A model generated the notes under the pieces. The model was not told where the DNA came from, did no database searches, and saw only the letters and a list, made by a program, of their open reading frames with translations. Shown piece by piece: positions 48,901 through 60,206 of a DNA stretch of 64,000 nt. Made by a program: the position numbers and the translations under genes. Numbering within the stretch: position 1 is the stretch's first letter; every line of letters starts with the position of its first letter. Source of the DNA: Diplocarpon mali (Eukaryota; Ascomycota; Leotiomycetes; Helotiales; Drepanopezizaceae); contig JAENRP010000016.1 of NCBI GenBank assembly GCA_024741835.1, positions 5,987-69,986 of the forward strand. Direction: 5' to 3'.

Positions 48901-50510
48901 CTACAGGCGTACCTTGTTCGGAGGTGACTCGTGCGAGACCAGCCTCGTGACCTCCTGGGGCGGCACGTTACACTCTTGCAGAGCGTAGAGGTCGCCCTTC
49001 CTCGACGCATCCCTCACGCAGCCCCAAAACGCATAATCGAATCTCATGTGCAGGTTCTTATCTTCGATGTCCCACGGCTTCGTGACAACCGTCATGTGCA
49101 TGCTGCGAATGGGTACCACGTTGGCAGCCGAGCAGCCGAGGTTCATTGGCCACACGGAGTTGTACAGCGGCATGATCAGGCACGGGAACTCTGGCCTCAT
49201 GCCTCTCGCGGGTCCTTGTCCACCGCAGATGCAGTTGAGCAGTTCCTGTTCGGATTGAGACCACGATCCGCTTGAGCACGAGCCTTCCGGGTCGTAGACG
49301 AGCTCCAGGGCCGAGATCTGGAAATACCGGGAGGGGCGCAACAGGACCATCCCGCCGTTGACCCGGTTCCGGTCGCCACAGCTGTTGAACTGGTCAGGAG
49401 CCGCGGCGATGGTGTAGTGGTCAGGAGTCTCGTCGAAGATCAGCGCCAGGTCCGTGATGATGAAGGAGTCGGCGTCGAGGAGCAGGATGCGTGGATAGAG
49501 GTCGAAGGCCCACGAGTGGATCTTGTTCAGGGCTTTCAGCCAGTTCTCGTGGGCGGCTTGCATGATCTTGGGCTTCTCGATCAGCGGCAGGGATTGAAAG
49601 CGAATGGGCACCACGTCGTTGAGCGCGGGCGTGGAGTCGAGGGCCGCGCAGTCCTCGATGTCTTTGAAGGGGTTCTTCTGAGGGATCCACTTATACATCT
49701 GCTCGATTGATTCCAAGTCGGGATCCACATAAGTTATGTGGACACACTAGAGGGACGAGAGTCAGTGGGTTGTCGCAGACAAGAGCGGGGCCGCGTCCAA
49801 AAAAGACTCGTGAGAGACTCGGACGGCAGAGAGGGAGCGCGTCCTTACCGTCTTTTTGCGCAGCATCGACGACTGTGTCAGGACATTTCGGACGATCGAT
49901 CCATACAGAGCCAGTGCGCCGGTGCAGTGAGCATCAGGTGTGACACTGACAGGTCCGATGGTTAGCGAACGATCCCGGAATTCAAGGTCTCGGATCATGT
50001 GGTACTCGGGACACCGAGAAGCACCACTGTCGGGTATGCTTACTGTATCACGATGGGATATGTGCATCCTTGGAAACCAGCGTCCTTCTTCACCGGTGGG
50101 CTCGGCCTCACATGGAGAAACTTGCCGGGAATTTCTTGGCCGGCCGCGTACTCGGGTAGACGTGATGGTTCCGAGGGCTCTGGGTCGTCTGGTTCAGAAC
50201 CATCGAACTGATCATCGTCGTCGTCGTCGTCGTCATCGTCGTCAACATCGTATTCGTCGTCCTCGTTGTCTGTCTTCTCCGTACCCTTCCCCTTGGGGAG
50301 CGACACAGCAGATGCTTTTCGCTCTCCGGAGGTCAGATTCTCGCTGTCCGGCACGCCGTCGCCTGCGTGTAAGATCTCCTTCACTCGGCCAGCGTTGTTC
50401 GCGTTGAAGCCTATCTCGCGCGAGTTGATGTAGAGACCCGAGAGTAGGAACAAGAGCAGGATGGGAATCATGCTCAGGATGACCAGGCGCTGCATCGTCG
50501 CGAGAGCCAT
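48901..50510 (-). CDS. Family 8 glycosyltransferase, type II membrane protein
   Basis: Three exons, 50510-50044, 49945-49849 and 49746-48901, encode 469 aa; the introns are 98 and 102 bp. A short cytosolic N-terminus is followed by one membrane span at about residues 8-28 (RLVILSMIPILLLFLLSGL), typical of a Golgi type II enzyme. A luminal stem carries an aspartate run (DVDDDDDDDDDDDQFDG). The GT8-like catalytic domain then spans about 165-440. It has CTGALALYGSIVRNVL, VHITYVDPDLE, the metal-binding DAD at 279-281 (RILLLDADSFIITD), NRVNGGMVLLRPSRYF and SEQELLNCI. The family transfers sugars from nucleotide donors; relatives include Gnt1-type GlcNAc transferases and glycogenin-like enzymes. The membrane anchor argues against true glycogenin. 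Donor and acceptor are unknown. Confidence 0.88.
50211..50250. repeat. Trinucleotide repeat coding for the Asp run
   Basis: A TCG/TCA trinucleotide run on the + strand reads as GAC/GAT on the coding strand. It encodes the aspartate run in the stem of the GT8 protein. Such runs vary easily in length between strains. Confidence 0.9.
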
Positions 50511-51488
50511 GATGCCGTCGGCGAGAAATCACACGATCCGAGCTGGCCGACAACAGGAGCGAGTACTGGAGTGGGAGTTGATCACTGACGGCCTGCAGTG
50601 GACGTGGACAGCAGCGGCCCGGAGGAAGGATGATGTAGGAGAGAGGTTGAGGAGAGCAGGGCGACGAGGGAAATGCCGCCGTGCTGGGCGCCCCGATTAA
50701 AAGTCCGAGGTGGGCCGGCTGTGACCGTGGCCGGCGATGCGGCAAGGGAGAGAGATATAAGCTCCAGCTATGCGACAGTCAGCCGGCGCAAGGGTGGCAG
50801 AGTATGGCGAGATCTTATCATTGACCACCGCCACATCAGCAGCGCATTGAGTTTGCGGGTTCATTGGCTGCGGGCGGATTCCTGCGCGCCCGACATCCCC
50901 GGAGCGCCGAGCAGGCTGGTCTGGCACTCTTCAGCGGCGAGCAGATGATGATCACATCTGCGGGCCGCGAGCATGCGACAGACGCCGGAAGCTGCTGGAC
51001 TCGGAGACTTTGGGTCGAGCCGGGGGCGTCTACGCGCTTCTCAGGACTCTGGAGACGTTCGACCCGGTCGTCCACGCGCTTCTCCCCATCTGCCGCGCGG
51101 ATCCTGGCCTTTTCGCACTGCGCCGGTAGGGCGGCGCGGGTGAGGATGCACCACGAAGGCGGCATATGGGGAGGGGGGCATGGGATAGCAGCGTCACTCA
51201 CCCAACACACGTGCCCGGCGATGCTGGAATACGAATGCTGGTCTGACTCGGAGGCTGATGAGTTGGGAGCGCGGAGCCAGCGCGAGAGAAGGGGGACAAA
51301 ATCCCCCCAATGTGCAGACCCCATTGTCCGAGGTATAGTAGGGACCACACGCCCCTCGAATGCCGCATCCCCGGTGCACCACAGCCAGCTCATCTCCGCG
51401 CCTCTCCCCCCGTCGGCGGTCCGCGGGGAGCGGTGCGGCGTGCGAACGCTCGCCGCACCTCACCCGCGGGCCCCGTCCGGCCATTCCA

Positions 51489-51534
<46 letters not shown>

Positions 51535-54500
51535 TGTCGGGCCAGGAGGGCGGGGCCTTGGGGCCAGGGGGAATGTGGCTCTGCCGACCTGCGACGCGAC
51601 GTTCGTCGCAGGCCTCACGCCTCCGCAGTCACACCTCCCCCTGTCACGCCTCCCAGTCAGTCCTGGCCCTTCGCAGGACCCGCACAGGAGAGTCGGATCC
51701 GGAGGAGGGTTACAGCATCGAAGCAGCCTGGCCGGGGTTCGAGATCCTCTGGCGGCAGCTCTGCTTCTTCGGCCGGGGACGAGGCGAGCGCCCTTGGCTG
51801 CTGGCATCCGTTCGGCCGGCCTCCCCCGGCCCCGCGGCAGAGAACGCGGTCGCCCATGTGCGAAGAGCCTCCCCCCCCCGACTGTGCGCTCCTCCTCCCC
51901 TCTCGGCGCGTGGGCAGTCGGCGCCAGGAATCCCCACTTATACTCCCAGGCCGAGATGGCCGTGCAAGAAGAGAGCACGGTCCCCTCCGGACTGCAGGCT
52001 CGAGCTGGCTGGAATCCCCCGCGCCGTGGGATGCGGTGCTCGTAGGTGTGCGACATACGGCCGGCTGGCAGTGGAGGCAGTGGAGGCGTCGCAGAGGATC
52101 CTTCCGACGAGTCGAGGCCGAGGAGCCCCGTCCACCGATTCCTGCTTCGAACCTTGGCTCGAGCGTCGATCGGGTTGCCGGCACGACAGCTTGTCGCGGA
52201 CGCTTGCAACGCCCCGAAGTTGATGTAAACATACATTTCTTCGCTCGAGATGGATGAGGTGGATGTATACATGTGTTGTATTATGATATCATGTACCATA
52301 CACGTATGTATTTACATATCTAAACATACATACATACCCATATATGTATCTATTAACATATCATCGAACCAGGTCTTCCTGTTTCGGCTTCCAGACACGA
52401 CAGCCGCCCGGGGTGTCTCCAATGGCACAGCGGATATCTTCTGCGCCATGTCAATACCGGGTCGGATCCGAACTTCAACATCTTGGAACTCTGCTCAGTC
52501 TCACTAGCGATGAAGTTTTGTTTCCCAAGGGGGAGAAACCAAACCAAAAAGGCAGCAACACAAAGCCTACTTCCGATCCTCTTGCAGCCAAGCAGCGTTG
52601 GCTCCCAAGACTCTCCTGATCATGGTTTCCTCGCAAGGCAAAGCGGCTACCCAGAGAGCCAGGGGGCCCCCAGAGGAGGCTGGGCCGATATGATTTTCTT
52701 GTTCGTCGCCTTTCTTCGAATCCCGTGGAGCCAGAAACGCGCCAACCACGCCCCCATGTCGAAGCATCCTTCGAGGGCGTACTTAGTAATTTGCCGCACG
52801 CAGGCTCAAGGCCGAATGGGCTCGAGTACCATCTCATGCGCGCGATTCCCTGTGCTGGGAAGTAAAATTAGGAGCAGCACTACACAAGCCGACCGTGGTT
52901 TGTGTGGAGTTGGAGTTTCCCGCGCTGGAGGTGCCTCGCCTGCGGGTCGGAGTGGTTAGTTGGATCGCGACTGTTTACCCTTGGCTGATCCGATGTCTCT
53001 TCATATTGAGCCTTCTGCCTTCTGCATCAGCCGTGATAAGATAGATAAGCGGTGGATCAGCCGCCAGCTGCTGGGCTATAAGAACTTTCGCAAACATAAA
53101 GTCTCTCTTTCTCTCTCTCTCTCTCGCTGATGCTGATGTAGACAGATAGCCATTACATGGTGTCGAGGTATCGAAGAACTGGTGTGGAGGCCCCCCTTGT
53201 CGCCAGGACACAATATACTTCTACCGAGGTGCGAACACGTCGCGTCACCGCCTTGACCCCTGACAAACACGGCAGAATTCTTTTAATTGGGAAAAAAAAC
53301 AACCCCCCCCCCGCCCCCTCAAAAACGTCGCAATTTGATACCTCGAGGTCCGGAAACGGTCTGATGCTGTAATCCCAGCTTCGATCCGCTCCGACACGCT
53401 CTCGATCCACGGTGTCGAAACACGGTCGGGGTTACAGCTGCGCGCCAGACATCGCAAATCTGTTCCTCCTGAAGCGTATTCGGTACGATCCGAAAAACAT
53501 ATCCCCCCTGCTCCCCGGCTCGGGCCCGGCTCGGGAAGGCGGCGACATGGCATGAGATTGGACCTCGACGTCGTATCCCCGTACCTCCCGTATCCCCGTT
53601 ATACCAAGTACCACAGGGGAGTACGAGTACGAGTTCTTCTATAAGATGTAGTGGACACCCCCCTGGCAGAGAGGGAATGGGATCTTGTAATCGATTCGCA
53701 GCCCGCCGACACGAGGGAGGACGTCGTGCGGGGGAAGCGCACTGCCGTACGTACAATCGTCTTCCCTCGGGACAGAGGGCAGATGGCACCAAAGCTGGTC
53801 GGGACTGCCTGGTAGCAGCCTGAAAACACAGGCCACAGACCACGAAGGGACAGTGGTGAGGTACCGTAGCCCTGTCTTTGCGGCATCAACCCTCTCTCCT
53901 TGCAAGTTTTCCCATTGAGGAGGGAAGACAAGCACATTCAGTAATGGTGCGTGGCGCGACTCTCTCGAGCTCCTACGTATAGAGCGCTACGCATTGGAGA
54001 GGGGCGGGCAGGTGGTGGTAGAATTCAGCACAGGCGCACGCCCCTCGGCACGCATTAGCCGAAAATCTAGTATTAGTGCTGTTTACTCTGCACGCGAACC
54101 CGAGCTTTTACGAGTTCAAATGAGGACGGAAATGCCACTGCACAAGCGACAGAGGAGATAGAGAGCAATATCAAGCCCAAGAGTTGGGTCCATTCTAACC
54201 ATCGGGCAGTCCGGGACTATCTCCCTCTGACCGTAGTCGTGACCGCGCATTCCTCGCTTAATCTGGCGCTTCCGACTCTCCCTCCTCGACCGACTGATCC
54301 GCTGCAGCTGCAACAGGAGCCGGAGTAGCAGCAACCGGCCTCATCCCCAGCGGACTCGCGGACAACGTCGTGCGCCACACCGGACCCATCGGTCTGCGAC
54401 TGTTGACATCAGCTTCCATGGCGTACCAAGCAAGCGCTGCAATGCGGATGGTCCAGGTGCAGTACGGGTCCCCCCGCCACACAATGTCTCGCGGAGCCTT

Positions 54501-54858
54501 GCTGTCCTCAAGAATCCAGTCCCCAAAATTTGCCTCGAAAAGGGCATCCGGACCTGATCTGCCACGCCTCCCGTGGAAGCGCGAGCCATGTTGCGCGGAG
54601 ACGGTGCAGCGCCGAGATGGCGGGCGAAGCGAGAATGTGAAGAGGTCGATGCTTGTTGTGGGCTCAAGATCAGGGGTAGAGACGGTTGGACCAGTCAGCC
54701 TGGCCGATGAGCTCAGCTCAAGAGGAAGAGCTGCCCCGCGTCCGTGACATCATCACCTGCCAGACCTCAACAGTCACGCGGAGGCATCATGGACGGCTTC
54801 CTCGCAACACAGCGGCGCGAATTTCTTCCCACCGTAGCCTGCCAGGACGACTGCAACA
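50511..54858. other. Long GC-rich intergenic region
   Basis: These 4.3 kb lie between two genes transcribed away from each other. Several open frames exceed 200 codons (for example 50864-52045 and 51310-52257 on +, 51460-52299 on -). They overlap one another on both strands, are Arg/Pro/Gly-rich and show no domain, as expected by chance in GC-rich DNA. A TCG trinucleotide array lies at 51489-51535. A short AT-rich patch with ATGTATTTACAT-like repeats lies at 52260-52360, and a homopolymer-rich spot at 53288-53325. Confidence 0.55.
51489..51535. repeat. TCG trinucleotide repeat, non-coding
   Basis: About fifteen nearly perfect TCG units. No gene is supported here. The same trinucleotide forms the aspartate run in the GT8 gene about 1.3 kb away. 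Confidence 0.92.
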
Positions 54859-55813
54859 ATGGCCGCCAAACTCTCCATCCACGATCGGCTCGCACTCCCC
54901 AAGTCCACGGTCATGATCCCCCGTCTGGGATTTGGGGTCTATCAGTCTCCGCGTGAGCAATGCATTACCTCCTGCCTGACCGCTCTGAGAGCTGGTTACA
55001 GACATATCGATTCGGCGCAGTGAGATCCCCAAGTCGCCTTACCGCCAACACCTACTCACCAACTCCCAGGTACTACGCCAACGAGAAGGAGGTTGGGGAG
55101 GCGGTACGCCAGTCGGGCGTGCCCCGATCCGAGGTCTTCATCACCACCAAGATCATATCAGCCGCTGGCAGCGTAGACAAGACGTACGAGAAGCTGGTGG
55201 AGAGTGTCGAGAAGATTGATGGCAAGGACGGATACGTGGACCTCTTCCTGATACACACTGCGAGTGGTGGATCGAAAGCCAGGAAGGAGATGTACGAGGC
55301 GCTTGAAAAGCTGCTGGATCGTGGCAAGACCAGAAGCATTGGCGTGAGCAATTGGGGGATCGGACACATCGAGGAGCTGAAGAGCTTTGCCAAGGTCTAT
55401 CCACCACACGTCAACCAGATCGAGGTTTGTGGTCCCAGGCGTGGCACCAAACGCAGACTGATCGTACGTCTTAGCTTCACGTTTTCTCTCAACAGCGAGA
55501 AGTTGTCGATTTCTGTCACCAGAACGGCATCGTCGTCGAAGCATACTGTCCTCTTGTTCGAAACAAAAAGGCCGACGATCCAACCCTCACTTCCATCGCG
55601 CAAGCCCATAACAAGACAGTGAGCCACGTCTTGATCCGGTATTGCTTGCAAAAGAACTGGGTCCCGCTCCCGAAGAGCGACACACCCGCGCGAATCATCG
55701 AGAATGCGAACGTATACGATTTCGAGCTGTCGAAGGATGAGATGAAGACGTTGGATGGTTTGGATCAGGGCAGCAAAGGTGCTATTGTCCAGGCTGTGGT
55801 GAACACTCTGTAG
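54859..55813 (+). CDS. Aldo-keto reductase
   Basis: Three exons, 54859-55019, 55070-55424 and 55475-55813, encode 284 aa; both introns are 50 bp. The (beta/alpha)8 barrel starts with VMIPRLGFGVYQSP. The catalytic tetrad is complete: Asp51 (HIDSAQ), Tyr56 (YYANEKEVG), Lys81 (FITTKI) and His116 (LFLIHTA). SIGVSNWGIGHIEEL, PHVNQIE and the C-terminal NADPH-binding part (PLPKSDTPARI, ENANVYDFELSKDEMKTLDGL) follow the family closely. It should reduce carbonyls with NADPH in the cytosol; the substrate is unknown. The usual LHPW after NQIE is here LHVFS, and the usual IHWP is IHTAS, both near the substrate pocket. It is followed on the same strand by the DUF3712 gene, but the 1.4-kb gap argues against any linked function. 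Confidence 0.92.
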
Positions 55814-57225
55814 GCATTTGGCCTCGGTGTACCCAGCTGCACTCCGCATTGTCATCTCTCTCTCTCTCTTCTTCCTGGTGACCCGGGTCTTGAAAGTCAT
55901 CTACATATGCTTCCGATTGGGTGCCGACTGGATTGCACCGAAAACGAGCAAGTGCTTCAATCTGGAACTTTGATTTCCTTTTCTCATTGGCGGGATCGAG
56001 CCGCATTCTATTTCCAGCACACAGCCACGCTTTCGCGCCGGAATTCAATCGCCTTGCATGCAGTCTTTCCCATTTAAGTGGCAGTCAGTTTGGTCTTGGC
56101 GTAAATACTACGCTGGACATCTTGAAGGATACTCGAGATATATTTTACCTCTTAAGAAATATAGTAATTGCACTGGTGAAAAGTAAGAGTATTACTTATC
56201 AAAGGCTATTTAATATATAGATATCTTGAAAGATACTTATGAGGTATGTTTTACCTCTTAAGCAATATAGTAATTGCACTTGTGAAAAGTAAGAGTATTA
56301 CTTATCAAAGGCTATTTAATATATAGATATCTTGAAAGATACTTATTAAGATATTTTTTACCTATCAAGCAATATAGTAATTGCCCTTGTGAAAATAAGA
56401 GTATTAAATTAGCAGGTATGGCCAGTACTATTCTTGCTAGCCTCCTTTCTTAGTATCACTTGCGTATAACGTACGCAAAGCACTCGAACCGCCTGCTCTA
56501 GCATGGCAGACGCTACGGTCATCGATCCTGGATTTCCACCGCGGTGATTCGTTATTACATCTGGTCCTGGTGGCATTCTCTCGACTTGTTTCCGCCGAGG
56601 CTTTATGTCTGGTAGATGTTTCGGTGCCTCAAGCAGATAATGAAACATCGCAAAAATGCTGCACAGACTTCACTTCCAGGCGCAACTTCACTTCCAGGCG
56701 CATGTGAGGGTACGGTAGACATCCTTCATACTTCAATTTCCTGCCTCGGCGAGCGGCTGCGCCGTACCACGTGGGAAATGTTTCTTGCTTCATTGCTAAC
56801 TACACAGAAATAAACCAGCATTCTCGGAACTTTCGCTACTTCATGCCCTGCCATACAATTGGTCCCAGGGTACCTAGCACAGACCACCGAGCCTGGGGGC
56901 TTCTCCGGTAGAAACATCTCAGAAGCTTCAAGGCTCGATGAGCGTAGCGGACCGAGGCACAGCTGTCAAACACCGGCAATCATATTCAGCTGGTACTAAC
57001 AGGATCTGCTCTTGAAGATCTGCCGTGACCAAATGCGCATGAACAGCTTGCGAATGGTATCATGCAGTGGAGCCTTCGCAGAATGATAGATAAGCCGGGA
57101 GGAGCGCAAGATGCTTCCTCCATCAACTTCAGCCTCTAGAACATAATTTTGACTTCCAATTGCTGTGCAATTTGCTTCGCCCTCGAATCCCAAGACTTCC
57201 ACTTCATATTTACCAATATTCCACA
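55814..57225. other. Intergenic region with an AT-rich tandem repeat
   Basis: There is no gene-like frame. It includes a CT run after the aldo-keto reductase stop (55852-55870), an AT-rich tandem array at 56119-56409 and a duplicated CACTTCCAGGCGCA at about 56670-56702. The last 300 bp are the promoter side of the DUF3712 gene. Confidence 0.5.
56119..56409. repeat. AT-rich ~105-bp tandem repeat (about 2.8 units)
   Basis: Units begin with ATCTTGAAGGATAC / ATCTTGAAAGATAC at 56119, 56223 and 56329, a period of 104-106 bp. Each carries TTTTACCTCTTAAG, AATATAGTAATTGC and AAGAGTATTA. The units are very similar, much more so than those at 23.4 kb. The array stands out as an AT-rich island inside the GC-rich right third of the window. 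Confidence 0.92.
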
Positions 57226-58170
57226 ATGAACGCCATTACCAATGCCATCATGAGCCACTCGAAGCTCAACGTGACTCTCATCAAGATCGTGAGTACCAGG
57301 ACAGTCCTCTCAACACCCATCTCCGGGGGGTCGAAAGCCGGAGATTCCCTAGAAAACAAAAATCGTCTCCCTGAAAATATCTATTGAGAACATTGCTAAG
57401 CCACTCGTTCCTCTCCAGACAGACGCCACTCCCGAGTAAGTCTCGCATCATCCCTCCCTGCTGAGCCCTCACCAACCGCCTCAAGCTCTTTCATGATGGC
57501 CATCGAGTCCAAGGTAACGGGCACCGGCCCCGTAAGCTCCACCATCTCCGAGATGACCGTCGACCTCGTCGGCCCAGGCGGCGCCTTCGGCAAGCTCGCG
57601 CTCCCGGTCATCAAGACCAGATCCTCGGGGACCGACGTCAACATCGCATCCCAGCTCATCACCATAACCGACAGGCCCGCGTTCAGAGCCTTCGTGCACG
57701 CCCTCCTCCGCGACGAGTCCCTCCTCCTGCAACTCCGCAACGGGAAGGGCACCGTCAAGGCGCTCGGCATGACCGCCGACATCAACTACAACAAGGACTG
57801 CCCCCTCGCGGGCATGCACGGCCCCAAGACCACCATCGCCCGCGCCGCGGCCGCCGGCGCGGGCGCGGGCTTCACGAGCACGCTCGTGGTGTCCAACCCG
57901 TCGCCGCTGGAGATCGACCTCGGGACCATCAAGCAGGAGCTGCGGAACGCGGACGGCACCGTCGTGGCGGTGCAGCAGGGCCGGGCGTACCTGTCGAGGG
58001 GGCAGACGGAGTTCGTCGTCACGGGCACGCCGACGGGGGCGGCGGCGGCGGGGCCGGAGGCGACGCTGGTCGCGACGGGTGTGGTGGAGGATAACTGGCA
58101 CAACGAGACCATCACGGCGTTCGAGGGGCCGGTGGTGCTCCCCAAGGAGCTGCTCGACCTGTGCGCGTGA
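57226..58170 (+). CDS. DUF3712 (LEA-like) domain protein
   Basis: Three exons, 57226-57288, 57419-57435 and 57486-58170, encode 254 aa. The introns are 130 and 50 bp and the middle exon is only 17 bp long (TDATPD across the joins). The assembled N-terminus, SHSKLNVTLIKI-TDATPD-SFMMAIESKVTGTGPVS, fits the family's NPT..F.M.I...VTNTGP pattern, which supports the mini-exon. The DUF3712 core follows: GGAFGKLALPVIKT, ITDRPAFRAFVHALL, LRNGKGTVKALGM, YNKDCPLAGMHGPKT. The C-terminal half is Ala/Gly-rich with a second beta-rich segment (TSTLVVSNPSPLEIDLGTI). Members of this fungal family are often membrane-bound, vacuolar or wall-associated, but no signal peptide or membrane span is seen here. Function is unknown. 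Confidence 0.82.
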
Positions 58171-59165
58171 GGCGCCGGACGGGGTTTTGGGGGGTCGGAG
58201 AAACCGGGGACAGGCCGTCCCGTCGTCGAGATAGGTGTGAAAAAAAATGCAAACATTCCACACTCGGGGATAGCGGTCAGGCTGAAGGGCTCGACCGCGG
58301 CTAGCGAGAGCCGAGGCCGTCGCGCTGTTGTTTTCCCCCGGCCTCGCTTACCTGAAAAANGGGGGGGGGGGGGCTCGCTTAAAGGGAACCTCGTCGCCCG
58401 GCGGCGCGTCTCAGCCCACCCGGCAGGACTGGCGAGCCGCTGCCTCTGCATGTGAAGCTCCCACGTTCCCGATCCCAGGGCTCCGACGACCAGGACGATA
58501 GCGCGGACATGCCATCGCTCAACGCCACGCGCCGCTGCCTCTCTGCATCGGCTAACCGCCCACCCCTCTGTGATTGCTCTGCTCACCGCCCACCCCTCCG
58601 TGATCGCTCTGCTCACCAGCCCACCGCGCCAGACCTCGACCGCGCCACAACAGACGTGCTGGGTCGAAGTTGAGCCCCGTCTCTGCTCTCCTCTCCGGGA
58701 CAGGTTGTACGTGTGTCCCTGCTCGTTCGTTCGCGTAGGGCCCTGTGCTGTTGCCCGTGAGGCGTGGGGTGTATCTCTTCGCGGTCTGCTGCGAGCGAGA
58801 GCCCGGCGGAGGGATCTCGCAACGACAGCAAGGCGATGTAGCGCGATGTCTTTGCGCGAGAGTGCTTGCTGCGAGAGAGGGGGGGGGAGAGGCGTGGTCT
58901 GCGCGGTGGATTGGGAGAAGATCGTGCCGAGGCTTTATATACGGGTCACTGGTTCGAACTTGCAGAGTCTCTCCCTCGTAGGTGATGGCAAGCGATTGAT
59001 GGGCGATCACAGCCTGTGCTGTGGCGAGGCAAGAGAGGCTCCGGCTTTGCAGGCCGAGGGGGGTGCACGCAATGGTATTCGAACTCACAGCACCGTTGGC
59101 TTCGGATACACTCGGTGCGAGGCCGCGGAGGAGGCTCGTCGTAAACAACACGGCTCGTTCCAAGT
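58171..59165. other. Convergent GC-rich intergenic region with an unresolved base
   Basis: This lies between the stops of the DUF3712 gene (+) and the 2EXR gene (-). One N at 58360 precedes a run of 13 G, marking an assembly or base-calling problem. CACCCCTCxGTGATYGCTCTGCTCACC is repeated near 58560-58620. Long overlapping frames on both strands are GC-driven. Confidence 0.5.
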
Positions 59166-60206
59166 TCAGGCCCGCGCTCTGCTCTTCCAAGGAGCCCCTC
59201 GCTCTCCGGCACGGCTGGCGTGCAGCATGCTGGGCCCCAGACGATCCCCCCCCGGACATCCCTCGCCCACGCCTTCGTCGCCAGCCCCTGCCCACCGAGC
59301 CGCAGGTTCTGCTCCGTCGTCGTCGCTCCCAGCCCCCAGGACCGTCCACCTCGGCGCCGCCCACCCCGAAGCCTCCTCCACGGCCCTCACGGCCCGCGCA
59401 AGCTTCTCTCGGAAACTCGCCCGTCTCTTCCTCGCTTCCCAGCCGACGCGGGGGGGGTCGAGACTCATTCCTCCGTCCCCGTCCCCGTCCGCGTCTCGGG
59501 GCCCGTTCCCCCAAGACCTCTCCTCCCACCCCTCCCCCAGAACCCACACCTCCCTCACCCCCCCAAACCGCCGCCTCACCACCTCCCAGAAGTCGGCGAG
59601 GCACTTGACCGTCACCCCATCAATGCCCCCTTCCCCGGCCCGGCTCGCCGGCCCGGCGGCGAGCCCGAGGCCCAGCCCGAGCTGCGCCCTCCCAGGCTCC
59701 AGCTCCCTCCATCTCCGCTTCTCCTCTTCCAAGAAGACATCCTCGTGCACCGCGAGCCTCTCCACCCTCTCCAGGTGGGCGGGAAGGATGAGCGTGCACG
59801 TATCCGCGAAGTTCTTCCAGGAGGCGAGGTAGCCTTCCTTGGCCGGGAAGTACAGGAGGTCTTGCTGGGGGTTGAGACGGATCGCGGCCGAGGCAGCCGA
59901 CCCCCCGAGACAGCACAGGGGGAGGTAGAAGGACTGGGCGTGTACCCGGGTCTCGTGGGTGGTGTGGAGGAGGGAGGGCAGCGGCGTGGGGGAGCTGAGG
60001 CCGTGGGGTCGCGGTGCCTGCTCCCGCGCCGGACGCTGGGGGGTTGGGGATTGCGCAGAGGTTCGAGCCGGGGCGTGGGTGTAGGTGATGGGGATCAGAC
60101 GTGCGTTGGGCAGCGAGAGGGTGTATATCTTGAGCCGGATCTCGGTGGGCAGGTGGGGGAAGAGGTGAAAGTGCTGCAGCGACGGGTGGGATGCCGGAGC
60201 GGCCAT
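59166..60206 (-). CDS. 2EXR domain protein
   Basis: A single exon of 346 aa starts from the ATG at 60206; the frame is open further upstream to 60338 but that part looks like leader. The 2EXR domain begins at residue 11 with FHLFPHLPTEIRLKIYTLSL and ARLIPITY. It continues through LLHTTHETRVHAQSFY and RLNPQQDLLYFP, the usual order for this fungal family (F..LP.EIR.KIW at the start, a DxLYF strand later). A helical part (HLERVERLAVHED) follows, then a Gly/Arg/Asp-rich low-complexity C-terminus. 2EXR proteins are abundant in filamentous ascomycetes and have no established biochemical role; they resemble F-box proteins at the start. The C-terminal third may be less reliable because the region is extremely GC-rich. 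Confidence 0.75.
   Translation of the reverse strand: MAAPASHPSLQHFHLFPHLPTEIRLKIYTLSLPNARLIPITYTHAPARTSAQSPTPQRPAREQAPRPHGLSSPTPLPSLLHTTHETRVHAQSFYLPLCCLGGSAASAAIRLNPQQDLLYFPAKEGYLASWKNFADTCTLILPAHLERVERLAVHEDVFLEEEKRRWRELEPGRAQLGLGLGLAAGPASRAGEGGIDGVTVKCLADFWEVVRRRFGGVREVWVLGEGWEERSWGNGPRDADGDGDGGMSLDPPRVGWEARKRRASFREKLARAVRAVEEASGWAAPRWTVLGAGSDDDGAEPAARWAGAGDEGVGEGCPGGDRLGPSMLHASRAGERGAPWKSRARA

Noticed and set aside
50864..52257. Long overlapping frames of 276-393 codons on both strands
   Set aside because: They overlap each other in several frames, are Arg/Pro/Gly-rich, run through a TCG array and show no domain. This is the expected behaviour of GC-rich non-coding DNA.
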